From UBA5859 sp041940025 (lineage in GTDB: Bacteria; Pseudomonadota; Gammaproteobacteria; UBA5859), in contig JBGTSY010000007.1 in the NCBI GenBank assembly GCA_041940025.1, forward strand, positions 80,968 to 144,967: a stretch of DNA of 64,000 nt, given 5' to 3'. The stretch's first letter is position 1. The number at the start of each line of letters is the position of its first letter. Below are positions 25,476 through 33,444 of this stretch, in pieces. Position numbers and translations under genes: made by a program. The notes beneath the pieces are model-generated. The model searched no databases. It saw nothing but the letters and a program-made list of their open reading frames with translations, and was not told the origin of the DNA.

Positions 25476-25661
25476 TTACTCACATTTACGATTGCAGCTA
25501 TCACCAATTTGAAAGTGTTGTTTATAACCAAAACAACAACACTGCCACCAGTCAACCTTATCCTTGTTGAGCGGTCTGTTTCTCTCTAAAACACCTTTAG
25601 TTAGGCACACTTTAATCGACGATTGAAGTTGATAAGGATCAGTTAAATCAACTCTTCCCAT
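25476..25661 (-). CDS. Possible 61-residue Cys-rich small protein
   Basis: A short frame ending 6 bp before the hydrolase start, same strand. Residues 1-40 are ordinary (MGRVDLTDPYQLQSS...). The last 23 have six cysteines: WWQCCC at about 43, then GDSC and NRKCE. I recognise no family. It could be a metal-binding peptide or a precursor peptide, but there is no maturation enzyme that proves that. No strong ribosome site is present, so it may be spurious. Confidence 0.35.
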   Translation of the reverse strand: MGRVDLTDPYQLQSSIKVCLTKGVLERNRPLNKDKVDWWQCCCFGYKQHFQIGDSCNRKCE

Positions 25662-26269
25662 TCTTCAATGCATGCCAACATTGAGATCCATATATTCGCG
25701 TTTAGACATTTCTATAAAACGTTTTTTTAGAATCAACTACGTTGAAATCTAGCATATATGAATTTACTTAATACACAATTAAATGTCATCTAAGGAAGCG
25801 ATTCTATCGTTAAGTATGTAGACACTTTGTTTTTACTATTGTCACACAAGTAAAGTTTGACAACACTATCTTAGGTTATACTTTCGCTCCATATTGTTGT
25901 TCCAACCAAGCAATAACATACAGAAACAAGGCTTGTGCTTAACATGTCTCATTCTGTCTTGCCTTTTGTATTTCTAATGTATGTCGCAAAATATGCCACT
26001 CACATAATATGATTCAACTGAAGCCTGGGGAGCCATTCATATCTTTTGGTTGATACAGCTATTATCGATTAATTCCTATCTAAATCGAGTGAGCCGACTA
26101 TTGAGGCATCACACAATAAAGACTAAAATGAAGCATCAAATAAAAATCTAAAATAGTATTCGGTGCGTTGCTTTCAAGTGACTCATCAAATATTAATCAA
26201 CAGCCGTTGTCACTGATATCTATTGTCAATCTTGCCCTCCATCTACAACTGGTATGGAGGGGGCACAGG
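25662..26269. other. AT-rich intergenic region
   Basis: About 600 bp of AT-rich sequence between divergent genes, probably holding the promoters of the sulfotransferase cluster (minus) and the periplasmic protein (plus). No gene or clear operator seen. Confidence 0.5.
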
Positions 26270-26671
26270 ATGATGGCACTCGTTTATTTTTTAATCTTGA
26301 TTCTGCTAAATAGTACGGTTTACTCTGCATCCTCAGATACTATAGAAAACGCACACAGCTTTAGTATTCAATCCGGCGGCATCGGTGATTCTGGTCACAT
26401 CGAAATCCATGGCCAACAACGGAGCTCGGGTGAAATTGCAAACATGCAAATAGACGCCTTTGGTCGTCACTATCGGTTTCCAAACCAACTTTTGGGCATG
26501 CTCTCAGTGAATCATCTGCACAGGCTACAACTCTCTTACGATCCCGGAGAAATGTCGCTCAACGGCAAAACCTTGTATATTCGTATTCGCTCTTCTAACA
26601 ATGGCACTGACCACACCGATCTCTCAATTGCCATTAACGAGAATGGTCAAATGCATGTATTATCAGAGTAA
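26270..26671 (+). CDS. Small exported protein of unknown function
   Basis: About 133 residues. The N-terminus MMALVYFLILILLNSTVYSAS is a signal peptide with cleavage near VYSA. The mature part is beta-rich (SGHIEIHGQ, RLQLSYDPG, LYIRIRSSN) and ends with LSIAINENGQMHVLSE. I recognise no family. The start at 26270 is chosen for the strong GGAGGGGG 8-10 nt upstream; the frame is open to a TTG at 26168 but that would bury the signal. A short hairpin (TGACACT/AGTGTCA at 26700-26724) follows. It has no obvious operon partner. Confidence 0.65.
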   Translation: MMALVYFLILILLNSTVYSASSDTIENAHSFSIQSGGIGDSGHIEIHGQQRSSGEIANMQIDAFGRHYRFPNQLLGMLSVNHLHRLQLSYDPGEMSLNGKTLYIRIRSSNNGTDHTDLSIAINENGQMHVLSE

Positions 26672-26771
26672 CCTTGTCGATTTCACCTCAGATGCCAGGT
26701 GACACTATGAAAAACAGAGTGTCAACACTACCAGTAAAGCGATCTACCGACTGCACACGCAAACATTCTCT

Positions 26772-27806
26772 TTATTGGTAGGGGCTTTCTGTTTCCAGTC
26801 CATCCAATAGAGCCAATTTATGAATGAGATCATGAACTCTGGAACTATAGCCCCATTCATTGTCGTACCAGGAGATCACCTTCACCATGGTGTCGTCTAT
26901 GACTTGAGTCAGCAGGGAATCAAACACCGACGAGTGGTAATCCCCCACGATATCCATCGACACTATGGGCTCCGCTTGGTAACACAAAATGTTTTTCAGC
27001 GGCCCCTCGGCAGCGACCCGCATCGCTTGGTTGATCTCTTCCTTAGTCACTTTCTTTTCTAGATCCACCGTGAGATCCACAACGCTTCCATCCGGAACCG
27101 GCACCCGCATGGCCAAACCATCTAACTTGCCTTCCAGTTCCGGCAAGACACGTCCAATGGCACGAGCGGCGCCGGTAGAGGTGGGAATAATATTCATTGC
27201 CGCATGACGAGTACGCCGCAGATCTTTATGCACTGCATCCACTAATCTTTGATCGGAAGTATAAGCGTGAACGGTAGTCAACAGCCCTCTTTGAATACCA
27301 AAGTTTTCATGTAACACTTTTGCTATGGGTGCGGCACAATTCGTAGTACAGCTGGCGTTGCTGATGATCCGGCTCTCTTTTGTGATCACATGATCATTCA
27401 CACCCAATACCACGGTACTCTCCAAATAGTCCTTGGTAGGCACGGTCACAATCACCCGTTTCGCACCCGCATCGATATGATGTTGTAGCTGGCTCAATTC
27501 GCGAAAATGACCGGTACTTTCGATCACATAATCAATATCCATCTCTTTCCATGGGAACTTAGAGGGATCTGTTTCATTCAATACCTTGAAGGCGTCACCA
27601 TCGATGGTCATCACGTCACCGTCAAATGAGACTTCGCCCGGATAGGGCCGATGCACACTGTCATACTTAAAAGCGTGATACAGACTTTCCGCACTGGCCA
27701 AGTCATTGATCGCCACCACATTCACGTGGCCATACATCTTGGCTATTCGGGTGACAATGCGACCTATACGGCCAAATCCATTAATTGCTATTCTCGGTCG
27801 AGCCAT
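26772..27806 (-). CDS. gap: Type I glyceraldehyde-3-phosphate dehydrogenase
   Basis: A 344-residue glycolytic enzyme that makes 1,3-bisphosphoglycerate. The Rossmann start is IAINGFGRIGRIVTR; the catalytic site is SNASCTTNCAAP with Cys at about 157. The conserved HAYTSDQ, STGAARAIG, RVPVPDG, and SWYDNEWGYSSR with the last-helix NAD contact are all present. INDLAS near 34-39 has Asp after Asn, favouring NAD over NADP. VIVTVPTKDYLES departs from the usual SAPAKD. It is divergent from pgi with a 180-bp spacer, so both may be controlled together. The direction of flux (glycolytic or gluconeogenic) cannot be assigned. Confidence 0.95.
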   Translation of the reverse strand: MARPRIAINGFGRIGRIVTRIAKMYGHVNVVAINDLASAESLYHAFKYDSVHRPYPGEVSFDGDVMTIDGDAFKVLNETDPSKFPWKEMDIDYVIESTGHFRELSQLQHHIDAGAKRVIVTVPTKDYLESTVVLGVNDHVITKESRIISNASCTTNCAAPIAKVLHENFGIQRGLLTTVHAYTSDQRLVDAVHKDLRRTRHAAMNIIPTSTGAARAIGRVLPELEGKLDGLAMRVPVPDGSVVDLTVDLEKKVTKEEINQAMRVAAEGPLKNILCYQAEPIVSMDIVGDYHSSVFDSLLTQVIDDTMVKVISWYDNEWGYSSRVHDLIHKLALLDGLETESPYQ

Positions 27807-27950
27807 AGTATATCCTTATGTTAAGCGAACAAATCGCGCCTGCTTGCGCACACTCATGCACTAAATGGAATTATAATCCCGATATAATAAGTTTCGTGAA
27901 ATTAATACAAAACTAATGCCGAAGTTTGCCCAAAATGATAATTTTATCCA

Positions 27951-27956
27951 TATAAT
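27951..27956 (+). promoter_or_regulatory. Possible -10 element of pgi
   Basis: A perfect TATAAT lies 30 bp before the pgi ATG. The best -35 (TTGCCC, 27926-27931) has a 19-bp spacer, longer than ideal. A TATAAT on the minus strand (27870-27875) could serve the divergent dehydrogenase. Confidence 0.4.
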
Positions 27957-27986
27957 CATTACATTCGTATATCGAGAAAAGATCTT

Positions 27987-29633
27987 ATGTCTTTAATTTG
28001 CGATACCCCTGAGTGGCGAGAGTTAAAAAAAGAGTCTCAACTATTTGAGAATCATACACTACATCAACTGTTTCAATGCGATCAGAATCGATTTGAGAAG
28101 TATTCCCTAGAGTTAGATCCCTTCTTACTTGACTACTCTAAGAACCATCTGACGGGATCCAGTTTGACTGCATTGTTACAACTGGCGGAGGCTAGAGAAC
28201 TAGAAAATGGCATCGATGCGCTCTTTTCTGGTGCGATAGTCAATCCATCAGAAAATCGACCCGCCCTACATGCCTTACTCCGTCAAAGCGATGCGCAGCC
28301 GCTTATGCTGGATGGGATCAACCTCACTGAAGAGGTGCGTCGGTCTCGCACCAAAATGAAAAATATTAGCGACGCGCTGCATCGGGGGAATTGGTTGGGT
28401 GCAAGCGGAGAGCCCATTGAGGATTTGGTGCATATCGGCATCGGCGGCTCCCACCTAGGTCCGGAGTCTGTACTCACTGCCTTAAACCAGCCTAACAGGC
28501 AACATCCCAGAATCCATTTTGTCTCCACCATTGACGGTGCACAATTACAGGAGATCCTGAGTGGGTTGAATCCTAACCGGACCCTGGTTGTGCTGGCTTC
28601 TAAATCATTTGGTACCCAGGAAACTTTGGTCAATGGCACACATGCGAAAAACTGGTTACGTCACTCGCTCGCCCAAGAAACCGCTATAGAAAAACACCTG
28701 ATTGCAATCACCGCCAATCGGCAAGCCGCCCTGGATTTTGGCATTGTGGAGGATCAGATCCTCTCCTTCTGGTCCTGGGTAGGCGGGAGATACTCGGTTT
28801 GGTCGCCTGTGGGATTACCCATCGCCGCTGCTCTCGGTTTCTCCACCTTTGAGCAGTTTCTCAATGGCGCGGCACGCATGGATACGCACTTTCGTACGGC
28901 ACCATTCAATAAAAACATGCCTGTACTGATGGCGCTCATCGGCATCTGGTATATCAACTTTTTTGGTGCCAGGAGTCACGCCATACTACCCTATGATTGG
29001 CGATTGCGGTTAGTGCCTGAGGCGATCCAACAATGTGATATGGAAAGCAATGGCAAATCTGTTAGCCGTCATGGAGAGGCACTGTCATATGCCACTGGAC
29101 CGGTGATTTGGGGCAAGTCTGCAATCGATGCACAACACGCTTTTTATCAACATTTGCATCAGGGAAATCCGTTCACACCCTGCGATCTCATCGCCTGTGC
29201 GCAGCCACAATTTAATGAAGACAATCACGCCCTACTATTCGCTAACTTTGTGGCTCAATCTCGCGCGCTCATGTTGGGTCGCGACTCAGATCAAGTACTC
29301 AGTGAATTGACAAACATGTCGCTCACTGAAGCACAACGCCGGACCCTGATTTCGGCAAAGGTCTGTCCCGGCAACCGACCGTCTAACAGCCTACTGCTCG
29401 GTGATCTTTCTGCGGAGTCCGTGGGCATGCTATTGGCGCTTTATGAGCATAAGATTTTTGTACAGGGCCATATTTGGGGAATCAATTCCTTTGATCAGAT
29501 GGGGGTTGAACTGGGCAAAGAAATCGCACGCGAAATCGGCGATCAACTCGACAAGGGCGCCGCCCACAACAAACTCGACGGCTCCAGCAGCGGACTCATT
29601 TCCAAGTACTTTGAAAACATGAGAAAACCCTAG
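27987..29633 (+). CDS. pgi: Glucose-6-phosphate isomerase
   Basis: A 548-residue enzyme interconverting glucose-6-phosphate and fructose-6-phosphate; length matches the E. coli family. Seen: the sugar-phosphate loop HIGIGGSHLGPESV near 145-158, VLASKSFGTQETL near 202-214, WSWVGGRYSVWSPVGLPIA near 263-281, the catalytic region QQCDMESNGKSVSRHG near 350-365 and the C-terminal INSFDQMGVELGKE. No signal peptide. It is divergent from the GAPDH gene and followed by the RimB/RimK operon at 137 bp. All catalytic motifs are intact. Confidence 0.96.
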   Translation: MSLICDTPEWRELKKESQLFENHTLHQLFQCDQNRFEKYSLELDPFLLDYSKNHLTGSSLTALLQLAEARELENGIDALFSGAIVNPSENRPALHALLRQSDAQPLMLDGINLTEEVRRSRTKMKNISDALHRGNWLGASGEPIEDLVHIGIGGSHLGPESVLTALNQPNRQHPRIHFVSTIDGAQLQEILSGLNPNRTLVVLASKSFGTQETLVNGTHAKNWLRHSLAQETAIEKHLIAITANRQAALDFGIVEDQILSFWSWVGGRYSVWSPVGLPIAAALGFSTFEQFLNGAARMDTHFRTAPFNKNMPVLMALIGIWYINFFGARSHAILPYDWRLRLVPEAIQQCDMESNGKSVSRHGEALSYATGPVIWGKSAIDAQHAFYQHLHQGNPFTPCDLIACAQPQFNEDNHALLFANFVAQSRALMLGRDSDQVLSELTNMSLTEAQRRTLISAKVCPGNRPSNSLLLGDLSAESVGMLLALYEHKIFVQGHIWGINSFDQMGVELGKEIAREIGDQLDKGAAHNKLDGSSSGLISKYFENMRKP

Positions 29634-29770
29634 CCATTAATTTAAAAAATTGTCCTGAACTCTTAAATTTTCCTACCCTACTTTCGCCTAATGTATTACT
29701 GTTCATTGCCAGCGGTAAACCATTTTAATCGACTGAATTAGTCCAATGACAAAACTTGAGATCACTGATA

Positions 29771-30205
29771 ATGGCAAATAGCATGATGACGGTGGGTTGG
29801 CGAGAGTATGTCTCACTACCCGGTCTCGATTTACATCAATTGAAAGCAAAAATAGACACGGGCGCCAGAACCTCCTGCCTGCATGCGTTCTCGTTAGAAC
29901 CTTATCAAAAACAGCAAACACGCTGGATCCGCTTCGGCATTCACCCCAAGCAAAACGACACTCAGGTAACACAGTACTGCGATGCCGAAATTGTGGATCA
30001 ACGTCTGGTCAGCGATTCCGGCGGACACAAAGAGCTGCGGTACGTCATCTGTACAGAGCTAGTAATGGGTAAACAGCAATGGCCCATAGAAATGACATTA
30101 ACCAACCGCGACACCATGCGTTTTCGCATACTCATTGGCCGCACAGCAATGAAAAATAGAATGATGGTTGATCCCAGTGCATCCTATTTAATAAGTGAAA
30201 AATAA
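29771..30205 (+). CDS. RimB-like ATP-dependent zinc protease (PF05618)
   Basis: A 144-residue single-domain protein of the retropepsin-like PF05618 family. VGWREYVSLPGLDLHQLKAK is followed by IDTGARTSCLHA with the aspartic-type DTGA motif near residue 29, then WIRFGIHP, ELRYVICT and FRILIGRTAMKNR. No signal peptide, so cytoplasmic. The partner is RimK 135 bp downstream, the same pair seen in pseudomonads, where RimB works with RimK in ribosomal protein S6 modification. The ATG at 29771 is preferred to an in-frame TTG at 29756. Its paralogue at 61663-62190 has a signal peptide. Confidence 0.85.
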   Translation: MANSMMTVGWREYVSLPGLDLHQLKAKIDTGARTSCLHAFSLEPYQKQQTRWIRFGIHPKQNDTQVTQYCDAEIVDQRLVSDSGGHKELRYVICTELVMGKQQWPIEMTLTNRDTMRFRILIGRTAMKNRMMVDPSASYLISEK

Positions 30206-30340
30206 ACTGTCAGGATGTATGTATTGCGCACCAAGAGAACACCATATCCCGCAGTCCATGACAAAAACTACATTGCTATTATCTACTTCATGATCTCTAT
30301 TTGTAGTAGTTGTACAACAATGCGATAGAAAGGAGGCCCC

Positions 30341-31246
30341 ATGAGAATTGCCATCTTATCCCGCAACAGCAAACTCTACTCTACCTCACGGCTCGTTGAG
30401 GCAGCCGAGCAGCAGGGCCATGATCCCATCGTTCTGGATGTACTTCGTTGCTATATGGATATCGCATCGAGCAAACCGGAAGTGCATGTCAATGGCGAGA
30501 GTCTTAAGGATTATGACGCCATCATCCCGAGAATTGGGGCATCGGTGACCTTCTATGGCACTGCGGTGTTGCGTCAATTCGAAATGATGGGCGCATTTCC
30601 ATTAAACGAGTCTGTGGCCATCACTCGATCTCGAGACAAACTTCGCTCCTTGCAGCTTTTGTCGCGCAAAGGGATTGGCCTACCCAAAACCGGCTATGCA
30701 CATGATCCAGACGACATCCAGGATTTGATTAAGATGGTCGGTGGCGCCCCACTCGTAATTAAACTACTCGAAGGCACTCAAGGTATCGGCGTGGTATTGG
30801 CGGAAACCAGAAAAGCGGCTGAAAGCGTGATTGAAGCCTTTATGGGATTGAAGGCTAACATCATGGTGCAAGAATATATTGAAGAAGCAGGCGGTGCTGA
30901 TATCCGCTGTCTAGTGATTGGTGACAAAGTAGTGGCTGCCATGAAACGTCAGGCTCAGCCGGGCGAGTTTCGCTCCAATTTACACCGGGGTGGCTCTGCC
31001 ACCCTGGTTCGGATTAGTCCGGCGGAACGCGCGACAGCGGTCAAGGCCGCACGTGTGATGGGGCTGAACGTGGCCGGTGTAGATATTTTGCGATCTAAAC
31101 GCGGCCCCTTGGTAATGGAGGTGAACTCATCACCAGGATTGCGCGGTATTGAAGACGCATCCGGCAAGGATATCGCGGGCATGATAATCGAGTTTATAGA
31201 AAAAAACGCCAAACCGAATAAGACGCGAACTCGTGGAAGAGGTTAA
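30341..31246 (+). CDS. rimK: Alpha-L-glutamate ligase RimK
   Basis: A 301-residue ATP-grasp enzyme that adds glutamates to the C-terminus of ribosomal protein S6 in known members. The N-terminal part is MRIAILSRNSKLYSTSRL; the ATP-grasp core has APLVIKLLEGTQGIGVVLAE (near 137-156), VQEYIEEAGGADIRCLVIG near 180-195, RRGS-type FRSNLHRGGSA near 208 and metal ligands in MEVNSSPGLRGIE near 257-269. GGAGG precedes the ATG by 6 nt. It lies 4 bp before the AstE/AspA-like gene. Acceptor protein in this organism is an inference. Confidence 0.93.
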   Translation: MRIAILSRNSKLYSTSRLVEAAEQQGHDPIVLDVLRCYMDIASSKPEVHVNGESLKDYDAIIPRIGASVTFYGTAVLRQFEMMGAFPLNESVAITRSRDKLRSLQLLSRKGIGLPKTGYAHDPDDIQDLIKMVGGAPLVIKLLEGTQGIGVVLAETRKAAESVIEAFMGLKANIMVQEYIEEAGGADIRCLVIGDKVVAAMKRQAQPGEFRSNLHRGGSATLVRISPAERATAVKAARVMGLNVAGVDILRSKRGPLVMEVNSSPGLRGIEDASGKDIAGMIIEFIEKNAKPNKTRTRGRG

Positions 31247-31250
31247 GCAG

Positions 31251-32303
31251 ATGCAAAACACGCCTTTAATCATAAATGAGGTCCCCATTCTACCCGGTAC
31301 AGAAACCACCATCGATTTGCCCGCGGGCCGTCTGTATACCCATACACCTATGTCCATCCCTGTACAGGTCATCTGTGGGAAACAGTCCGGTCCAAGGATG
31401 TTTATCAGCGCGGCGATTCATGGGGACGAAATCAACGGTGTAGAGATCATCCGCAGGGTGCTCAATTTACCCATGATGAAAAGAATAAAAGGCACTATCA
31501 TCGCGGTTCCCATTGTCAATGTGCATGGACTACTTAACCATTCACGGTACCTACCTGATCGGCGGGATTTAAATCGTTCGTTTCCCGGCTCTGAGAAAGG
31601 GTCTTTGGCGGCGCGCTTGGCGCACCTCTTTATGGAGGAAATTGTCACTAAATGTAGCCACGGAATAGATCTGCATACTGGAGCGCTTCACCGTAACAAC
31701 TTACCACAGATCAGAGCCAATCTTGAAGACACACAGACTGAACAACTGGCCCGTGCTTTTGGCACCCCGGTGATCCTCTCCTCCACTGTTCGAGACGGTT
31801 CATTGAGGGAAGCCGCCGCAGATTGCGGCATTCCCACGCTTCTATACGAGGCTGGGGAAGCGCTACGTTTCGACGAAGTCTCTATTCGGGCAGGAGTCAA
31901 AGGCATTGTGAATGTGTTGCGAGAGCTACAAATGTTACCCCAGACTCGGGCACCCGCCAAACAAAAGGTAGAGCCAGTGTTAGCGCGATCCAGTGCCTGG
32001 GTACGTGCGCCGGACAGTGGCATATTAAGGGCTATGGTGCCCCTCGGTGCCCGGGTGAAAAAAGAGACACTGCTAGGCGTCGTGACCGATCCCTTTGGTG
32101 AAAAAGAGATTCAAGTAAGTGCGCCTTTTGCCGGCATTGTCATTGGACGAACCAACCTACCCCTGGTGAATGAGGGAGATGCGTTATTTCATATTGCACG
32201 CTTCGAACGAGTCGCCGATGCTGCTGAGTCAGTCGATATGTTTCAAGAGACTTTGTCACCGGAAATCAGCCCACTGCCGACACCCGAAAGTCCGATACTG
32301 TAG
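31251..32303 (+). CDS. Succinylglutamate desuccinylase/aspartoacylase-family hydrolase
   Basis: About 350 residues, a zinc-dependent M14-like amidohydrolase. Zinc ligands are in SAAIHGDEINGVEI (His and Glu, near 61-66) and GIDLHTGALH (His, near 144); RYLPDRRDLNRSFPG near 98-112 has the substrate-binding Arg residues and LLYEAGE gives the catalytic Glu. A C-terminal beta domain of about 110 residues (ARSSAWVRAPDSGILR and later) follows. It starts 4 bp after rimK. It could cleave acyl or glutamyl groups attached by RimK, but this is inference. The paralogue at 57726 shares most of these motifs but is exported. Confidence 0.85.
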   Translation: MQNTPLIINEVPILPGTETTIDLPAGRLYTHTPMSIPVQVICGKQSGPRMFISAAIHGDEINGVEIIRRVLNLPMMKRIKGTIIAVPIVNVHGLLNHSRYLPDRRDLNRSFPGSEKGSLAARLAHLFMEEIVTKCSHGIDLHTGALHRNNLPQIRANLEDTQTEQLARAFGTPVILSSTVRDGSLREAAADCGIPTLLYEAGEALRFDEVSIRAGVKGIVNVLRELQMLPQTRAPAKQKVEPVLARSSAWVRAPDSGILRAMVPLGARVKKETLLGVVTDPFGEKEIQVSAPFAGIVIGRTNLPLVNEGDALFHIARFERVADAAESVDMFQETLSPEISPLPTPESPIL

Positions 32304-32345
32304 CGTGCCACGCGTGATTGCCCAATGGCCGCCCAAGCTAACTTT

Positions 32346-33368
32346 TTACAGCCATTTCATGACACGAAAAACAACGATTTGAATAGTCACCAGGATCAAC
32401 AGGGTAAACGAAAAAACCCAAAAAGCGATGGTGCTATTCGCCCCAGGCAACCCGCCCACATTGATGCCAAAAAGACCCGTTAAAAATCCCAGGGGTAGGA
32501 AAACTGCGGTGATTATAGAGAGCACATACATGCGCTTGTTTAAATTTTCTGATAAACGACTTAACAGCTCTTCATGGGTGACTGCGGCACGTTCTCTGAC
32601 TTCATCCAAATCTTCAATATGGCGGATCAGCCGATCACACACCTCTCGAAGCCGCATTCTCTGTTCGTCATTAAACCAAGGCGGCCGTTCCACGAGTAGT
32701 TGCGCTAACGCTTCTCGTTGCGGCGCCAAATAGCGGCGAATTGAAATCGCCTGCCGTCTTAAGGTGGCCAATTCATACCGCATGTTCAAGCTATTTTCTT
32801 CGATGACCGCCTCCTCTAAATCCGCTACGCGATCTTCAAAATTGTCCACAGTATCAGTCATGCGCCACACTAACCTATCTGTGAGCTGTACCAAAAAATC
32901 TCCGACGCTCTTCGGGCCGCATCCTTCTTGCAAACGACTTCGAAGATCAGTCACCGATAATAGCGAACGTTTACGACTGGAGATGATGCGATTATGTTCT
33001 ATCCAAATGCGAATGGACACCATATCATCGGGCTCTGCGCCAACGTTGTGGTTCACACCCCTCAGTGCTAAAAACAGGCCTTCGCCAATAGGGGTTGCAC
33101 GGGGTCGAGTCTCCTCCGCTAACAAAGCCTGTACCACCAAGGGATTTAGATTGGATGAATGATTTAACCACTCTCTCTGTTCAGGATCGGTGTAATCAAG
33201 GTGGATCCAGTGAACCCCTTCGCCTGGCTGCGACGGTTGTGGCGGGGGTGTCGGTAATACTGTCGCGCCTCCATGACCATCTAAAATGTAGACGAGGATC
33301 GGTTTTAGTTCGGCAATATCCTTAGACATCGGCATCACACTCAGCGTAGATATTCGATTGGTATCCAT
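32346..33368 (-). CDS. zntB: CorA/ZntB-family metal transporter
   Basis: A 340-residue inner-membrane protein. A large N-terminal cytoplasmic domain (about 1-280) has WIHLDYTDPEQREWL and a long helix region with RYLAPQREAL. Two C-terminal helices follow, with the signature FLTGLFGINVGGLPG: GIN in place of CorA GMN, as in ZntB. ZntB moves Zn2+, often described as uptake or export by system. It is convergent with the AstE/AspA-like gene. The ribosome site is weak (GAG), and an ATG at Met13 is possible. ZntB rather than CorA is supported by the GIN-V-G-G-L-P pattern. Confidence 0.85.
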   Translation of the reverse strand: MDTNRISTLSVMPMSKDIAELKPILVYILDGHGGATVLPTPPPQPSQPGEGVHWIHLDYTDPEQREWLNHSSNLNPLVVQALLAEETRPRATPIGEGLFLALRGVNHNVGAEPDDMVSIRIWIEHNRIISSRKRSLLSVTDLRSRLQEGCGPKSVGDFLVQLTDRLVWRMTDTVDNFEDRVADLEEAVIEENSLNMRYELATLRRQAISIRRYLAPQREALAQLLVERPPWFNDEQRMRLREVCDRLIRHIEDLDEVRERAAVTHEELLSRLSENLNKRMYVLSIITAVFLPLGFLTGLFGINVGGLPGANSTIAFWVFSFTLLILVTIQIVVFRVMKWL

Positions 33369-33444
33369 TTAGTCTCAAATTCGACTTCTGCGGTGTAGAT
33401 TAACACTTTTTTTCCCGATAGCTGAAATTGCATGTGCCTCAAAT

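Noticed and set aside
27884..27910. HexR-like site between gapdh and pgi
   Set aside because: GTGAAATTAATAC only vaguely resembles the palindrome and is not symmetrical.
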